This document shows, piece by piece, positions 1 through 11,388 of a DNA stretch of 64,000 bases. This stretch comes from Microstegium vimineum. Lineage: Eukaryota > Streptophyta > Magnoliopsida > Poales > Poaceae. Position numbers and translations under genes: made by a program. The stretch is taken from NCBI GenBank assembly GCA_022036555.1, contig CM039119.1, positions 41,791,318 through 41,855,317 on the forward strand. Reading direction: 5' to 3'. The notes beneath the pieces were generated by a model that saw only the letters and a program-made list of their open reading frames with translations, had not been told where the DNA came from and did not search any database. Numbering within the stretch: position 1 is the first letter of the stretch; each line of letters begins with the position of its first letter.

Positions 1-1267
1 TCCCCCTCAATCCCGCACAAGGGATGAGTGCTCTCTACGAGCTGGTTCTTCGCCACTCCGGCTCGGTGAACCGCCCACAACCGATCACAGGAACTTGGAG
101 AAGGGCCGCCAACAATCTTTCGGCGATCACCTTCCTCCGATCTTCACCAAATTGTCTAGGTGCTATCAAACACCAAGAGTAACAAGCACAAGACCTTCAC
201 TTGACCCACTCAAGGCTAGGAAGGTGGATGGATGCACACTTGTCACTCCTAATCACTCTAGGGAGGAAGAACAAGCTTAGGATTCTCAAATCTCTTCCTC
301 ACTAGGCACTTGGCTCTCCAAGAACTCTCTCTAGGTTCCTTCAGCTGAAACAATGGCCAAGAGAGCTAGTTTGGACGAAATGGGCAACTATAAATAGTCC
401 CCACCTCCAAAACTAGCCATTTTGTGCTTTTTGCACTTTCTGCGAAGCCACCGGACTAGTCCGGAGACTAGACCGTCGGACCATTCTCCCTGGTCCGGAG
501 TTCACACTCAGTTCAAACCTTCACTGTACCAAGCACCTCCGGACCACTTGCATTGGTCTGGTGCCTTGGTCCAGACCCTAGGTACACACTGAGTAGATTA
601 GGGATTCCTCTGAGTAGCGTTGGACTAGCCGTCGGCCAAGCCATCGGACTAGTCCGGAGCTCTCTTACTGGCTCGCTCCCAACTCACAGGCCACCGGACC
701 AATCAAGATTGGTCCAGAGCCCTCTGGACAGGTGGTCCGGAGCCTCTTCCTTAGCAAACTGCTAAGGCAGGACCGTCGAACCACCTCCAATGGTCCGACG
801 CCTCCTAGGCCAAACTGGTCCAGAGACTCGTTCACCCCCTTCTTCACCTCTTTTCACTAAGTCTCGTGAAGGGGTTTTGCTCCTACTATCTCAAGGGCTA
901 TTTGTAGGGTCTCTAGGATAGTTTGTGACAAATGTGCATACACCGATATTCCCAAACTTTCCTAGGTCAAGCTACTAACCTCATACCCCCCTTAATAGTA
1001 CGGTCAAAGGGAAAACAAAGATCCTAGTCTATACTTAGTGCCCTTCTCAACCTTGTGGCACTAAGACCTAGTCTAGGCTTCACCTTGTAGCTCCATCCTC
1101 TGTAACCAAAATGATTTCCATCTTGGGGGCATGAATATCATTAAGCCCATTCATCTAGTATCACTCATGACCTAACTCAAATGACTTTGCCTCTACAAAA
1201 CACACGTTAGTCATAGTGACCTAGCATTGTCGTTAATCACCTAAACACAAGGGACCATGATTCTTCA
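1..1267 (-). mobile_element. Partial LTR of a Maximus/SIRE-type copia retrotransposon
   Basis: Read on the minus strand, this matches the LTRs of the complete copia element at 42958-56625. The first 90 bases are the reverse complement, with few changes, of the stretch at about 44190-44275. The LTR begins at 1267 with the family terminus TGAAGAATCATG. The other end lies outside the window. A TATA-like CTATAAATAG is at 388-397, and an array of CCGGAC/GTCCGG inverted repeats fills about 445-815, just upstream of it on the minus strand. No polypurine tract lies beyond 1267, so this is the 5' LTR of an element running out of the window, or a solo LTR. It is a different subfamily from the copia copy further right. 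Confidence 0.85.
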
Positions 1268-2083
1268 CATACCTTATGCTTGTCATTCCTTCATTCTTTC
1301 TGCTCTATACTTGGAAAGGTTAGTGACAAAAATACCCGAATGAATATAATCATATAATCTATGCTCGCTTCACAAAGGTAGGCAACAAAAAAGGGTGAAT
1401 ACTCATGTTAAGATCTCAGAGGTGCTTGATTTAGGACATTAAGCTTGTCCTTGGGAAACCTTTCAAGATGTGTTTTAGTGTAAAGGTTTCCCTTCTATTA
1501 CCTATCTCAAGATTTAACACAACGAGATCTGCAATATTTATGACAAATATATGCATCGACAACCACCCTTTTAAAGTTTTTGTAAACATAAAGTGTTAGG
1601 GTGTTGGAGATTTCATGTGTGGTAAAGATAAAGAGACCAATGGGTTTGGGAGATGTCTCATATGAGCATGGGTTTAAAGAGATAGTTATGGAATAGACTC
1701 CATGGTCATTGATATCATCTTCCTCTCCAATCTCTATGGTTGATTCTTCATGTAAGTTCAAAATTCCACTTGGATTGGTAACTCTTAATTTGGTCTTGTT
1801 TGGGGTCTCCTCTATACTTGGATGATTCATATTTTCAACTGTATTTAAAACTAAACCAAGACTAGAGAAAGATTTCTCAGAAACCATGGCTATACAAGCA
1901 GGGCGAAGCTCATAGCCATTTATAAGAATATGGTGTGAAGATGGTGGAGTCTCCAACAAGTAGCCCTTTGGAGTAGAGTATTTTATAGTTGTGATAAGAT
2001 GAATATGGTAATGTGAGAAGGATGGTAAAAAGGAAAAAGGAAAAAGGTAAACGGATGAACTTGGTTCAAAACTAGTCCAGCTA
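1268..2083 (-). mobile_element. Internal fragment of a gypsy-type retroelement with a decayed gag-like ORF
   Basis: This lies downstream, on the minus strand, of the LTR and primer binding site at 2084-3181. An open frame runs from inside the LTR (2217) to 1507. Its internal part contains the phrase NGYELRP followed by an acidic stretch, resembling the N-terminal leader seen in gags of RIRE3/Athila-like grass elements. No retrotrans-gag core, protease or polymerase follows; at 1267 the sequence meets an unrelated copia LTR. It is best read as a truncated or non-autonomous element. The family assignment is tentative. Confidence 0.5.
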
Positions 2084-2104
2084 CCGTTCCCAGCAACGGC
2101 GCCA
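2084..2104 (-). other. Primer binding site of the minus-strand gypsy element
   Basis: On the minus strand this reads TGGCGCCGTTGCTGGGAA, the usual primer binding site type for RIRE3/Athila-like grass gypsy elements. It lies a few bases beyond the LTR end (CA, at 2112 on the plus strand). Confidence 0.75.
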
Positions 2105-2111
2105 GAAAGCT

Positions 2112-3181
2112 TGTTGATATTTCTTAACGCACACAGATAAATTCGCAAGCGCACGGATACCACTGTAGCTTTCACCCGGGAGTATTCCAAAAGGGTATCG
2201 ATTTCCACGGGGAACATGAAGTGTACTAGAGAAGAACTAAGAACGTCCTAGGATAGATAAGATATATTATTTTGGTAGTAGATAAGATAAATGGGTAGAG
2301 AATGATAAATAGGTAAATAATGATAACTAGGTAAAGAGAGATTTTAGAGTTTTCTAAGGGGTTCTATCTAATTAAAGGCCCACGATACTCTACCTACTTT
2401 GGAGCAACAGCACCTTCCCGACTATCGATAAAGACTGAGAAAAAGGTAGTTGGGGGGAGGCTGTCAAAAGCTCTACGAAACACCAACTCGAACGTGGTGG
2501 ACTACAAAGGCCTTACAGAGCTGTCACCTCTGGGGCTACCACAACTATCCATGGGATTGGGCGCAAACTCAGGTAAACTCTAGTCTAGACACCACGTCTA
2601 CACTATCGCTTACTACTCTAATCCCATATGAAAACTAGAGCACTCAATACGAGTAGAGATCCCATAAATAGAATAAAGTAAGAACTAAAATAAGATATTT
2701 AGAAATAATAAATGAAGAACACTGGAGATTGCTCAGAACCAGATGTTGCAAAGGTACAATGTTGAGGAAGATCCAACAGATCCGGCTCCTCCTAACTCTC
2801 TCCTCCTCTCTCTCACCTCTAATTACAACTGGATGAGCTAGAACTAGAAGAACTAGATCTAGACAACTACTCCTTCTCTACTTATAATTGAAACCCTAGT
2901 TTTTGCTCTGGAGAAGAATAATGAGATGAGATGGTCTCGAGAGGGGGGGTCTGCCCCTCTATTTATAGCCTGGTGGGGTGCACGACAGCCGTTAGATCAA
3001 ACCGACTTCACGTAGGGCCGAGATGACTCCTTCGAGGCGGTGAAGGAAGCTTTCAGAAGCGGGTCTGGACCCGTTACTGTAGCATGCCGCCCGACATGGG
3101 CTTGGGCCGGCCGGCCCTCTATTTCCACCCCTGTTGACGGTAAATATGAGCCATTTTGTCACCATCAATATACCGTCAACA
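2112..3181 (-). mobile_element. Gypsy LTR, minus orientation
   Basis: On the minus strand it starts TGTTGACGGTA and ends ATATCAACA, directly followed by a primer binding site. A TATA-like CTATTTATAG is at 2959-2968. The start lies in a palindrome (arms 3132-3142 and 3171-3181) that is also the start of a plus-strand LTR, so the exact boundary is uncertain by about 50 bases. The 3' part shares the phrase 'GGAATACTCCCGGGTGAAAG' with the two plus-strand LTRs nearby, showing that they are one family group. Confidence 0.7.
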
Positions 3182-4630
3182 TCCTCATATTCGAAGGAAA
3201 ACAAGCATAACCTGAACATATTGTGCCAAATAACTAGTTCCACATGTCCCTAGACTATTTGATGCAGGTAATGATAAATGGGGACTTTTGGGAGCTAGTG
3301 GACCCACTTAGGGGTCGGCCAACAATCCTGTGGGGCCACTGAGCCTCCCAAGCCCCCATGATCCATGTAACACCCTCCAGAGCACTTTCTACCGATTGAA
3401 TCCAAGTGTGTTTCCTCCCAACGGTTCAGATTTACATCACAAAGATCCATGGGCCCACATCAAAGAGATAAGTGTGACAATCAACCCTGAACAAACATCC
3501 AACGCATATGACAGGTGGGACCAGTAGTCAGAAGGCAGAGGTGGGCCACAGACCCCTATAGGTGGTCGGCCGACCTATAGGTGGGCCCAACAAGCCCCCA
3601 CTTGGTCCCTGGCAAGTGGGACACCAACCAAGAGGAGCAGAGGGGGCCCACAGGCCAGTAGGGGGGTCGGGAGACCGCCCCTATGGCGGTTTCAACCCCC
3701 TCAACCGCCTCACTCACTCCCCACATGGTGGAAATCATCACCCTTCATCCTAAGGTGGTTCTGAAGTCGGTTGGATCCAACGATGGCTGATGAAGGTGAC
3801 GCGGATCGCTGACGTGGCACTGGAGTAGCCCCTACTCCACCTCTATCTATAAATAGACCCCTAGAGCTCCCTTCTCATTCATGCCTCATTGGAGAAACAG
3901 TACTCCTTAGTCTCTTAGCGGAGCTCTCTAGTAGTGCTATGCTGGTTGGAGGAGAGTGAAGGAAGTCTTCTGGAGAAAGCCCCGGGTCTGTCGGGAATCT
4001 TCTCCGAAGTTCTTCCTCAGCGGATGCGAGTCTCTTGTAAGTTTAGAGCTTGTAAGTGACTTCTTCTGAGTTCTTTATAGTATTCAGTATTCTAAATCTG
4101 GTTTAGTTGTTATACACCTTTTCACGCTTGATCATCGCTTTGCTCTAAGTAAAGTACTTTAATCTTAGGCCAAGGTTAAAGTAGTAAGATAAGTGTAGAC
4201 GTGGTGTCTAGGCTAGATCTTACCTTTGTAAACTGCTTATCGCACGGATTGTTTGTGGATTAGAAGGTGACAGATCTATCTAGTCTTTGTATTCCACCAC
4301 GCGTGTCAAATAATTTCTTAAAAGGTAGGGCCTCAATACAACTTGACGGCGCGGTCCGGTTAGAGTTTTGCCCTCTTTCTGATCTATCCCATCGCCTTCT
4401 GCAAGAGAAGGGCTGATAAAGCCAGTATAACCAGCTATACCTTGTTATATATCTTTGCTATATCGAATCTCTCAACCCAGTTATCATAGTCTCCCTTGAT
4501 ACATCATAGGACATATCCATATTCCTAGTTAACTCCCTTCTCGTTCCCTGTGGAAAATACGATACCTAGAATACTCCCGGTGAAAGCTACACTTAACAAT
4601 CGTACGCTTACGGTCTTTTTCTGTTTGCCA
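3132..4630 (+). mobile_element. Gypsy LTR, plus orientation, related family
   Basis: It starts TGTTGACGGTA and has a TATA-like CTATAAATAG at 3847-3856. Near its end (4559-4600) it carries the same GAATACTCCCGGTGAAAGC phrase seen in the neighbouring LTRs. The end is placed at 4630 (TTTGCCA) because a weak primer-site-like TTTGGTGTCAACAACC follows. It abuts the minus-strand LTR head to head. The 3' boundary is less sure than the start. Confidence 0.6.
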
Positions 4631-5232
4631 CCTTTGGTGTCAACAACCTCTCGGGCCCCGCTTTCTTCGGTTTCCTTCTGGACCCTTCCTGAGTACAATG
4701 AAAACTATTTCCCCACAAGATTCTTCCCATAATTATTCTGATAACTAGATCATCTATGATTCTCTGGAATAGTCCCTGGAAAATATAGATTTACCAAAGC
4801 TATGGGATTCTAGCAATTTAATCCCTCAAATATATAGTGGGTGATGGTTCTGGTATGTTCTAGATTGTTCCCAAGTTAAATTCCATTGCGGTGTTGATAT
4901 CTTTCTCATCGAGGCTCTAAATATAGCAAGTGCAAGGTCTGTTTCGATCGGCTCGATGAGCTCTTCGCAATGATGTACTCCAATTCCTTATTTGAGGCAC
5001 TTTTATAGTAAAACTTGAATGTCTTGCAAAATAAGTGAGAACACCAAAACTTGTGGAACTTGTTAGAATTAAACCCTACAACTATGCTTTATAATTTATT
5101 TCTTATCATTTCATGCAATAGTTGATGACTATATTTAGGTGTTAAGAGTCGTCAACAATGACGCTGCTGCAGTTAGTAATAACAAGTTTGGTTTGGTCCT
5201 TCCCAAATTACACCAACGATAAAAAACATCGT
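4631..5232 (+). mobile_element. Remnant internal sequence between two gypsy LTRs
   Basis: About 600 bases with no recognisable protein. It begins with a degenerate primer-binding-site-like stretch after the LTR ending at 4630, and stops where a different LTR starts at 5233. It is probably a truncated interior of the first element. Confidence 0.4.
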
Positions 5233-6812
5233 TGTTGACGGTCCTTAAATACCAAAATCAACTGTCAACTAAACAAGGAAAATGATCTATATGAAACCAA
5301 TACCTAGAAATAGGGTTTATACTGACAGAATTCCACGAGTTTTGGTGAATGTCTATTTCTGCAGGGGGATATCAGGAAATATGGAGGAAAGGCCCACATG
5401 TCATGTTTACATAGACATAATTATCATTCGCACGAAAAAGAATACTCTAGAAGAGTCAAGAAGGCGCGGGAAGAAGCGAGAGGCCGAGCGGGCCCAGGGG
5501 CAGGGCGCCCGCCCTACCCCCTGGGGCGGCCGCCCTAGGTCAAACACCAATGGGCCTCTGCTTTGTGTACCCTCTCTCAACCGCCTTTAAGATCACATCT
5601 ACACCCTCCATTAAGGTTAGTTTGATCCGACGGTCGACGTTCATTTGAGGAGGCTATATAAGGAAGCCTCCCTGACCCTGAGGAGGAGAGCCTCTCTGAC
5701 CTAATTCATTATTCATAATCCATCTCAAGAGGAGAAGCCCCTAATCAAGCCCTAGAGCCACCACATCAACTAGATCACTAGTTTAGCATAGCTATATAGG
5801 ATTAGAACTAGAAGGAGTCAATCTTCGATTGGTTTCCGGATCTGTCAAGAGGATTATTGGTAATACTCTCTCTAGTTCTTCATTGTTCATCATTTGTTCT
5901 TCAGTATTATGAATATGACTTTGCTCTACTTCATTATATTGTTTATGACTTTACTCTATTCGTTTATGTTCTTAATTATATTGTTCTTAGTCTATTATGA
6001 TTATATGCTTGGCTTAGTTAGATCTGAATCATATCCATGTTTAGGATCGTATAGCGTTTATCCATCAGTACTATGGGTAAATGATAGATATTGTGTAGGC
6101 GTGGTGCCTAGACCGTATTTATCTGCGATTGTACCCTATATTCCGGATCGAGAGGTAGATCACGGGAGTGACAGTCCTGTTGAGTCCTTTGTAGTCCTCC
6201 TCCCGTTTATAGGGCAGGCAGAGCAGTTCTGTTACGGGGAAATGATTGCTATGTTTCTCATCTTTCTTAGTAATACTCACTACACATGAATATCTCTTAT
6301 CTCGCCATGATTGCTAAGTGTAATTGCACTAATCATAGTATGCTAGACTGTATAGTTAAGAATGACATAGGAAATATCTTTGTAGTTCGTCCTAATTCCA
6401 TGCTAATGACTTCCTAGAATATCTGTTGAGGTGCTTATCATTATCTTATGTGGCTACAAATATCTTGATCAGTATTTATCTTTTGTCACTATTCATTCAT
6501 TATCTATATCTTATGTGACACTTATCCTGTATTGAGTGAGATAGATGAAAACTCTCCATTACACATGCAGTGATACTCATTAATCATCTTTACTCATTCC
6601 TCATTTATTCCTTAGTATCCCTTCCCAGTGGTAAAAATATAAATAATGATACCTGAAATACTCCTGGTTAAAATGCTACTTCGGTATAATCTATGCGCTT
6701 GCAGAAATACATTTATTATTTATTAGGAGAGCAAATGTATATTTCAATACCGCATCTCTCTGTCATACTGGGGATGACAACCTAGTTTAAGTGACATGAA
6801 AGGTGGATAACA
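5233..6812 (+). mobile_element. Gypsy LTR, plus orientation, truncated element
   Basis: It starts TGTTGACGGTCC and ends GGATAACA. The promoter-like CTATATAAGG is at about 5653-5662. A primer binding site follows at 6815-6833. The interior is almost wholly missing: about 20 bases after the primer site the sequence is already a LINE fragment. The LTR shares the phrases 'GTAGGCGTGGTGCCTAGAC' and 'GAAATACTCCTGG' with the LTR at 3132-4630 but is clearly diverged from it. Confidence 0.7.
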
Positions 6813-6814
6813 AT

Positions 6815-6833
6815 TTTTGGCGTCGTTATCAGA
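6815..6833 (+). other. Primer binding site of the truncated gypsy element
   Basis: TTTTGGCGTCGTTATCAGAA differs at a few positions from the common TTTTGGCGCCGTTGCCGGGG type. It lies two bases after the LTR end at 6812. Confidence 0.65.
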
Positions 6834-6854
6834 AATAGAATTTATTCTACTTTT

Positions 6855-7352
6855 GGTAATGACATTAAGAAGTATCAACAATCGTACATGCTTATTGGTC
6901 TCGATATCCCAAACACTATGTGCACAACTCGCCACAAGAAATTAGCATATGCACAATTGAAAAAAAATGTTGAATGGACTTAGGTTTATGACAGAAACAA
7001 CAATTCTTATTCCCATTCCAATCTCTCCTGATGAGATTGTCTTTAGTTAAGATAACACCTTTTTTCAAATACCACATAAAATTTTTAATCTTGGTTGGTA
7101 ATTCAGCATGCCATATTTCTTGAGACACTCTAACCCCATTACTAATTAAGGCACCATACATTGATCTAACTAAGAAAAGACCTAATGAATGTAAGGACCA
7201 GATAAACTTATCACGACCTTCCTGCAAGTTCAATATTAATAACGAAGAGACAATCCTGTTCCAATTCTCTAAGTTATTGCCTACTAACGCTCATCTAAAA
7301 GAGACATTTAACGGTGTGGTATGAAGAATATTCGTGACAGTGTCATGTTTCC
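6855..7352 (-). pseudogene. LINE reverse transcriptase, C-terminal zinc-binding region (second part)
   Basis: The minus strand encodes a zf-RVT-like segment: W..EL..KIKNFMW.., a central RRDW, then C.FC....S..H.F, followed by a short WRVVHIVFGI-like tail. This is the C-terminal domain of plant L1-type LINE polymerases, known to follow the reverse transcriptase. In-frame stops are present. The coding phase continues across the gypsy insertion into 17232-17420, so one LINE copy was split. Its 3' end is cut near 6855 by the gypsy LTR remnant. Confidence 0.8.
7348..7352. repeat. Target site duplication of the Tat gypsy element (left copy)
   Basis: TTTCC precedes the LTR at 7353 and is repeated at 17232-17236, right after the opposite LTR. 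Confidence 0.85.
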
Positions 7353-7840
7353 TATCGCACAAAATATGTGTCGCAGTCTACCTAGGGGGAACCCTACGGT
7401 AGTAGATTGTAGGTGGAGGTGTGGCGATGGCGATCAAGCGTAACAGAGAGAGCATAGACACGGTGATTTATACAGGTTCAGGCCGGCAAATCGCCGTAAT
7501 ACCCTACGTCCTGTGTTTTGGTGGCTGGATTGATATCAGTATTAGGTTACATGAGGTGTAGATGAGATCTGAGAGAGAGTTTTGGAGGGGGGTCCCTGCT
7601 CGCCTTATATAGCTGGGGAGCAGGGTTATAGTTTCCATATCCTAACAGATTATGAACGGTCCCTCAAGGCAAGGAATCCGAGTCTATCTACTAGGATCTT
7701 CTTGGCGAGCAAGACTTCTTCAGAGTCCCTGGCGAGCACGACGGGCTGGTCGCATGTCGCAGGGCCTCGCGAGCTGGGCCGTCTTCCGGTCGGCAGACCC
7801 ATAAGGTCCCTGGGGATATGCCGAGGTAATATCCCCAACA
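7353..7840 (-). repeat. 3' LTR of the Tat gypsy element
   Basis: Matches 16746-17231 along its length. The inner end is ACA. The outer end reads TA where the inner copy of the other LTR has TG, a mutated terminus. TATATAGC is at 7606-7613. Confidence 0.92.
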
Positions 7841-7855
7841 AGTCCCCGAGCATGT
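7841..7855 (-). other. Polypurine tract of the Tat gypsy element
   Basis: On the minus strand GCTCGGGGACT lies immediately upstream of the 3' LTR, where plus-strand DNA synthesis is primed. Near-copies of the same motif recur through 8330-8770. Confidence 0.7.
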
Positions 7856-8209
7856 TATATTCTTTCTGGCGAGACCGCAGTGTTGCCCTCGGACGTGTTC
7901 ATCTGGTCGCCATCATGCGAAGTCGTCGTTGCAGAGTTCCGACCATGTTGGTTGGTCGAGGCGCTGCTTGGATAGGCCTCCCAACCAGGTCGGGTTGGTC
8001 GAGAACGTCGTAGCTTGATGCGCGAGTAGGTCGCCTTGTCCGATGCTGCAGGTGCTTGTCAGAAGTATGTGACGTGCTAAAGAAGAAAAACTTTTCAAAA
8101 GTCCTTCCCTGGTGAAGTGTACCCACTTAGGCTCTGCAAAAACAACATAACAACAGCAGAGCTTGGTCGAGAAAAAAATCAGTACATTCACCGCTAGGTG
8201 AAGTGTACC

Positions 8210-8775
8210 CACTTAGTCCTCGAGCGTGATAGCAGGTGAATTATGCACGTGGTGCCACGCTTTATAAAAAGATGCATGAGGTATGTAACTAAAAACTGAA
8301 GCATGAGTTTAGTAAGAAACGACTGCGAATACCCGTAGTCCCCGAGCCTAATGTAAGAAGCTAGGAGGTTCTTGCATCAGGATCAAATATTGAAGACTGA
8401 AACATAAGTTTAGTAAGAAACGACTACGAATACCCGTAGTCCCCGAGCCTGATGTGAGAAGCTAGGAGGTTCTCGCATCGGGGTCATATTGTTTTATTCG
8501 CAGTCCCCGGGTGTTGTGCTGTTCTGTACCGCTGTTTCCTTGTGCCGCAGTTGCAGTCCCCGAGCCTTGCTCGGTGTAATTTGGAAGAAGTCCCCGAACC
8601 TGGTCGGGTATGCGACCAGGCAGCTGAGTCGTGGTTGCTATCGACGAAGTCCCCGAGCATCGTTATATCGGAGGTGTTGTGTGGCTTACCGACCAGACTA
8701 CTGTAGCCATGTTACTGTTGCTGCAGAAAAGAGATCATAACAAGGTTGCACGTCCAGTCCCCGGGACTGTGGTGT
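8210..8775. repeat. Dispersed copies of the polypurine-tract motif and a tandem repeat of about 100 bp
   Basis: AGTCCCCGAGC or near variants occur at about 8214, 8337, 8442, 8503, 8556, 8589, 8649 and 8757. Two of these copies sit in a direct duplication (about 8300-8385 and 8400-8485) sharing CGAATACCCGTAGTCCCCGA and the phrase AAGCTAGGAGGTTCT. No gene is seen here. This is the untranslated region between the antisense ORF and the 3' LTR. Confidence 0.75.
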
Positions 8776-9104
8776 TAGTGGTATTTCAGAAATTATTAGC
8801 CGTAATTTGGGGAAATTAATTGGAAGTAAATACGAAATGAGGGGAAAATAAGTAAGTGGGCCGATTTAACCGTGTGGTTAGCGGCCCAAGTCGTGGCGCA
8901 GAAGGTGGGCGTCGTGGCGGCTCCGTATTCGGGCGTTACGGTTTCCCAAAAACCCTAGAAGGCGAAGCGTCAGGCCCTTTGGTATAAAGGGGGGGTTCAG
9001 CGATGGCGATGGCTTCCATTCTTGAGACTCTTCAACTTTCGTCATAATTTTCCCATCGTCTCTTTGGTTCGCTTTCCGTCGTTTCGCTTGATTGCTCGCT
9101 GGTG

Positions 9105-11388
9105 ATGGCGCCGAAGAAGGGTGGCGTTGTAAGGCCGTCCGCAGCAATGGCTGCGGCAACGAGGCTGGCGGTGGCGATTAGGAGGGCTGGCACGGCGCCA
9201 GTACCAAATGTTGAGGTTGAGGATTTGGTGGTGTCGCCCTGGGCGAAGCATTGGACGCGGAGTACCTTGAAGGAAGATGATATTAATGCCCTTGTATTTG
9301 GTGGTTTGCTCCCGGATAAGGAGGTTGGCGGATGGCGGTCGGCGTTTGACGAGGAATTTCCAACTCCGAATACGGGTGAGCTTGTGGTGTTTGAGCCGTT
9401 CTTCCGATGCGGTTTTGGGGTTCCCGTCCACCCCTTCCTTCGCGGTCTGCTACGGTACTATGGTATCTCGCTATGCAATATAAATTCCAACTCGATTGTG
9501 CACATTGCGACCTTTATTCATATGTGCAAGGCGTTTATTGGAATCTATCCTCATTTTGATTTGTTTCGATACTTCTTTCGCCTGAAGCCAAATGGTACTG
9601 GATCATCCAGTGTTATTGGTTATGTATATCTTCAACTCAGGGAGGATGGCATGTCTAGTGAGTATATCTCGATGCCATTGCATTCCAAGTTTGCTGGGCA
9701 CAAGTCGAGGTGGTTCTATATTCACCAGGAGGAGCCCTATGCTCCGTGTGACCCCGCCCTGGTACCTGTGGTCCTGCCGAGCTGGTCGGAGCCGCTCTCT
9801 GGTGTTGGTTTGGAGAAGGTGAATTTGCTATTGAAACTACTCGATCGTAATAACCTTGAAGTGTGCGGGTGGTGTGTAGTTTCATCGCCAGGCATTGTCA
9901 ACCTTGTAAGGAGAGGGAACACCTGGCTTTTGAGTATGCCGATGGGGATGATAGTACTCGTGAGGCGCCTGAAAATATTAAACCGGCTGTTGCGAATAAG
10001 CGGTTAAATTATATGTTCGATCTTGCAAAACGTTCTACACCGGAACAGCTTATGAAGGATTTTTCTCTCCGGTGTCCTCCTCCTCAGGTTTGATGTCTGC
10101 AGCTTGTCTCGTTTTTGGGGATTGAGGTGCTCATTGTTTATACATGTATTTTTGGCCACGTAGATTCGCGGTGAGAACCATGCTACTTATTTTGCCTTGT
10201 TGCCAGAGTCTGGTTTGCTGCCAGAGCTTTGTACACCTCCGGCAGCCGTCGCTGGCAGTGCTGTCGAACCGGGTTATTCAGGTCAGTCTGGCGGATTCCC
10301 TTCTGATTCAACTCTTCAATGGAGTGCTGCTTCGTTAGGGGATGACGATGTCCCGCTTGGCGCGTATTCCACACCAGAGGTGCCCGAGTCTTCGAGGTTA
10401 CCCCAAGCGACCAGGTTGAGCCGGAGGATGACTGTTGGTGAGGCGGAGCCGTTGAGGTCAGAGCCTTGGGCTACGGATTACCCTGGGCTTGGCGGAGACT
10501 TGGACGCTTCTGGAGCAGGGGCTTTTGATGAAGATGACGTGCCGTTGTTGTTTGGTTCTCGTTCTAGGAAGAGGCGGAGGCGCGCTTCGGTTGTTCTTGA
10601 GGAAGATTTTGGAGAACTGCCTCGTTCGGGAGAAGGCGCCGTTGACGATGTTGGCGATCCTGATGGTGGTCGGGATGTGCTGGACAGTGTGAAGGTTGGT
10701 GACCTACTTCTTTCTTCTTTGATTAACCGTAAGCCCAGTTGGTCGCGGGCTGGTTGACCAGCCGCTATCTTTCAGGCTCTATTAAAGACAAGTCAGGAGT
10801 GTAAGCTTCGGGTTACATCTTTGGAGAAGTCCTTGGAGGAAGCTCGTTCGCGGACGCGTCAACTGGAAGAGGCGCTTTGTGAGAAAGAACGTGACAACTC
10901 AGGTCTTCGTGATCAGTTAGCAAAGGCGAAGAAAGGTTGGTTATGATGTTCTGTTTGGTCTCTTGAGTTGTTGCCCTGGCTTGTTATAGTGCTAATTTCT
11001 TTGGCTATTTGTAGGGCTGGAGGCCGGAGTCGTTGCCTGGCGTGATCGTTTTTGGAGCCTGGTGAAAGAGGTTGGGCCAGTGATGGCCTGTGTAGACAAT
11101 GTCGCTTTTATTCCCATTCCTCCATCGGAGGAGGCCATATCTAGAGTTTTGTCGAGGGCGCGGGGCTTCTTGGGCCGTTTTAAGTCATTTGCGATGTTGG
11201 CGGCGCAGGAGACGCTTGCTTATGGTTTCGCTGTACTCCAGACGCATTACCCGCGCGTTGATCTTCGGAGGGTGCAGAACGGGTATGCAGGTGGTATTTC
11301 GGAGGCGGGTATGGCTTGTTTGGAGGCGGAAGCTGGTGTAGCTGCTGGGGATCTTTTGTCTGATATGGAGTTCTTTGCTACGATGTAG
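9105..11388 (+). CDS. Antisense ORF of the Tat element (putative gypsy-type transposon domain), broken
   Basis: A plus-strand gene lies inside a minus-strand retrotransposon, as known for Grande/RIRE2-type elements. The first block (9105 to about 9890) starts MAPKKGG and contains the conserved region with LLRYYGI, HIATFIHMCKAFIGI and LFRYFFRLK typical of the Pfam 'putative gypsy type transposon' family. A one-base shift near 9880-9890 moves the frame to a block ending about 10090 with DLAKRSTPEQLMKDF. Later blocks (about 10197-10757, acidic with a KRRRR basic patch; about 10780-10935, coiled-coil-like; 11018-11388) look like separate exons with plausible GT/AG edges. The molecular role of this protein is unknown. 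The ATG at 9105 is chosen because the codon before it is GTG. Confidence 0.75.

Noticed and set aside
1507..2217. 236-codon open frame on the minus strand as a host gene
   Set aside because: It begins inside a gypsy LTR, crosses the primer binding site, and its later part looks like gag leader. It is annotated as retroelement remnant.
5894..6289. 131-codon open frame
   Set aside because: It lies wholly within a gypsy LTR, has hydrophobic low-complexity composition and no conserved domain.
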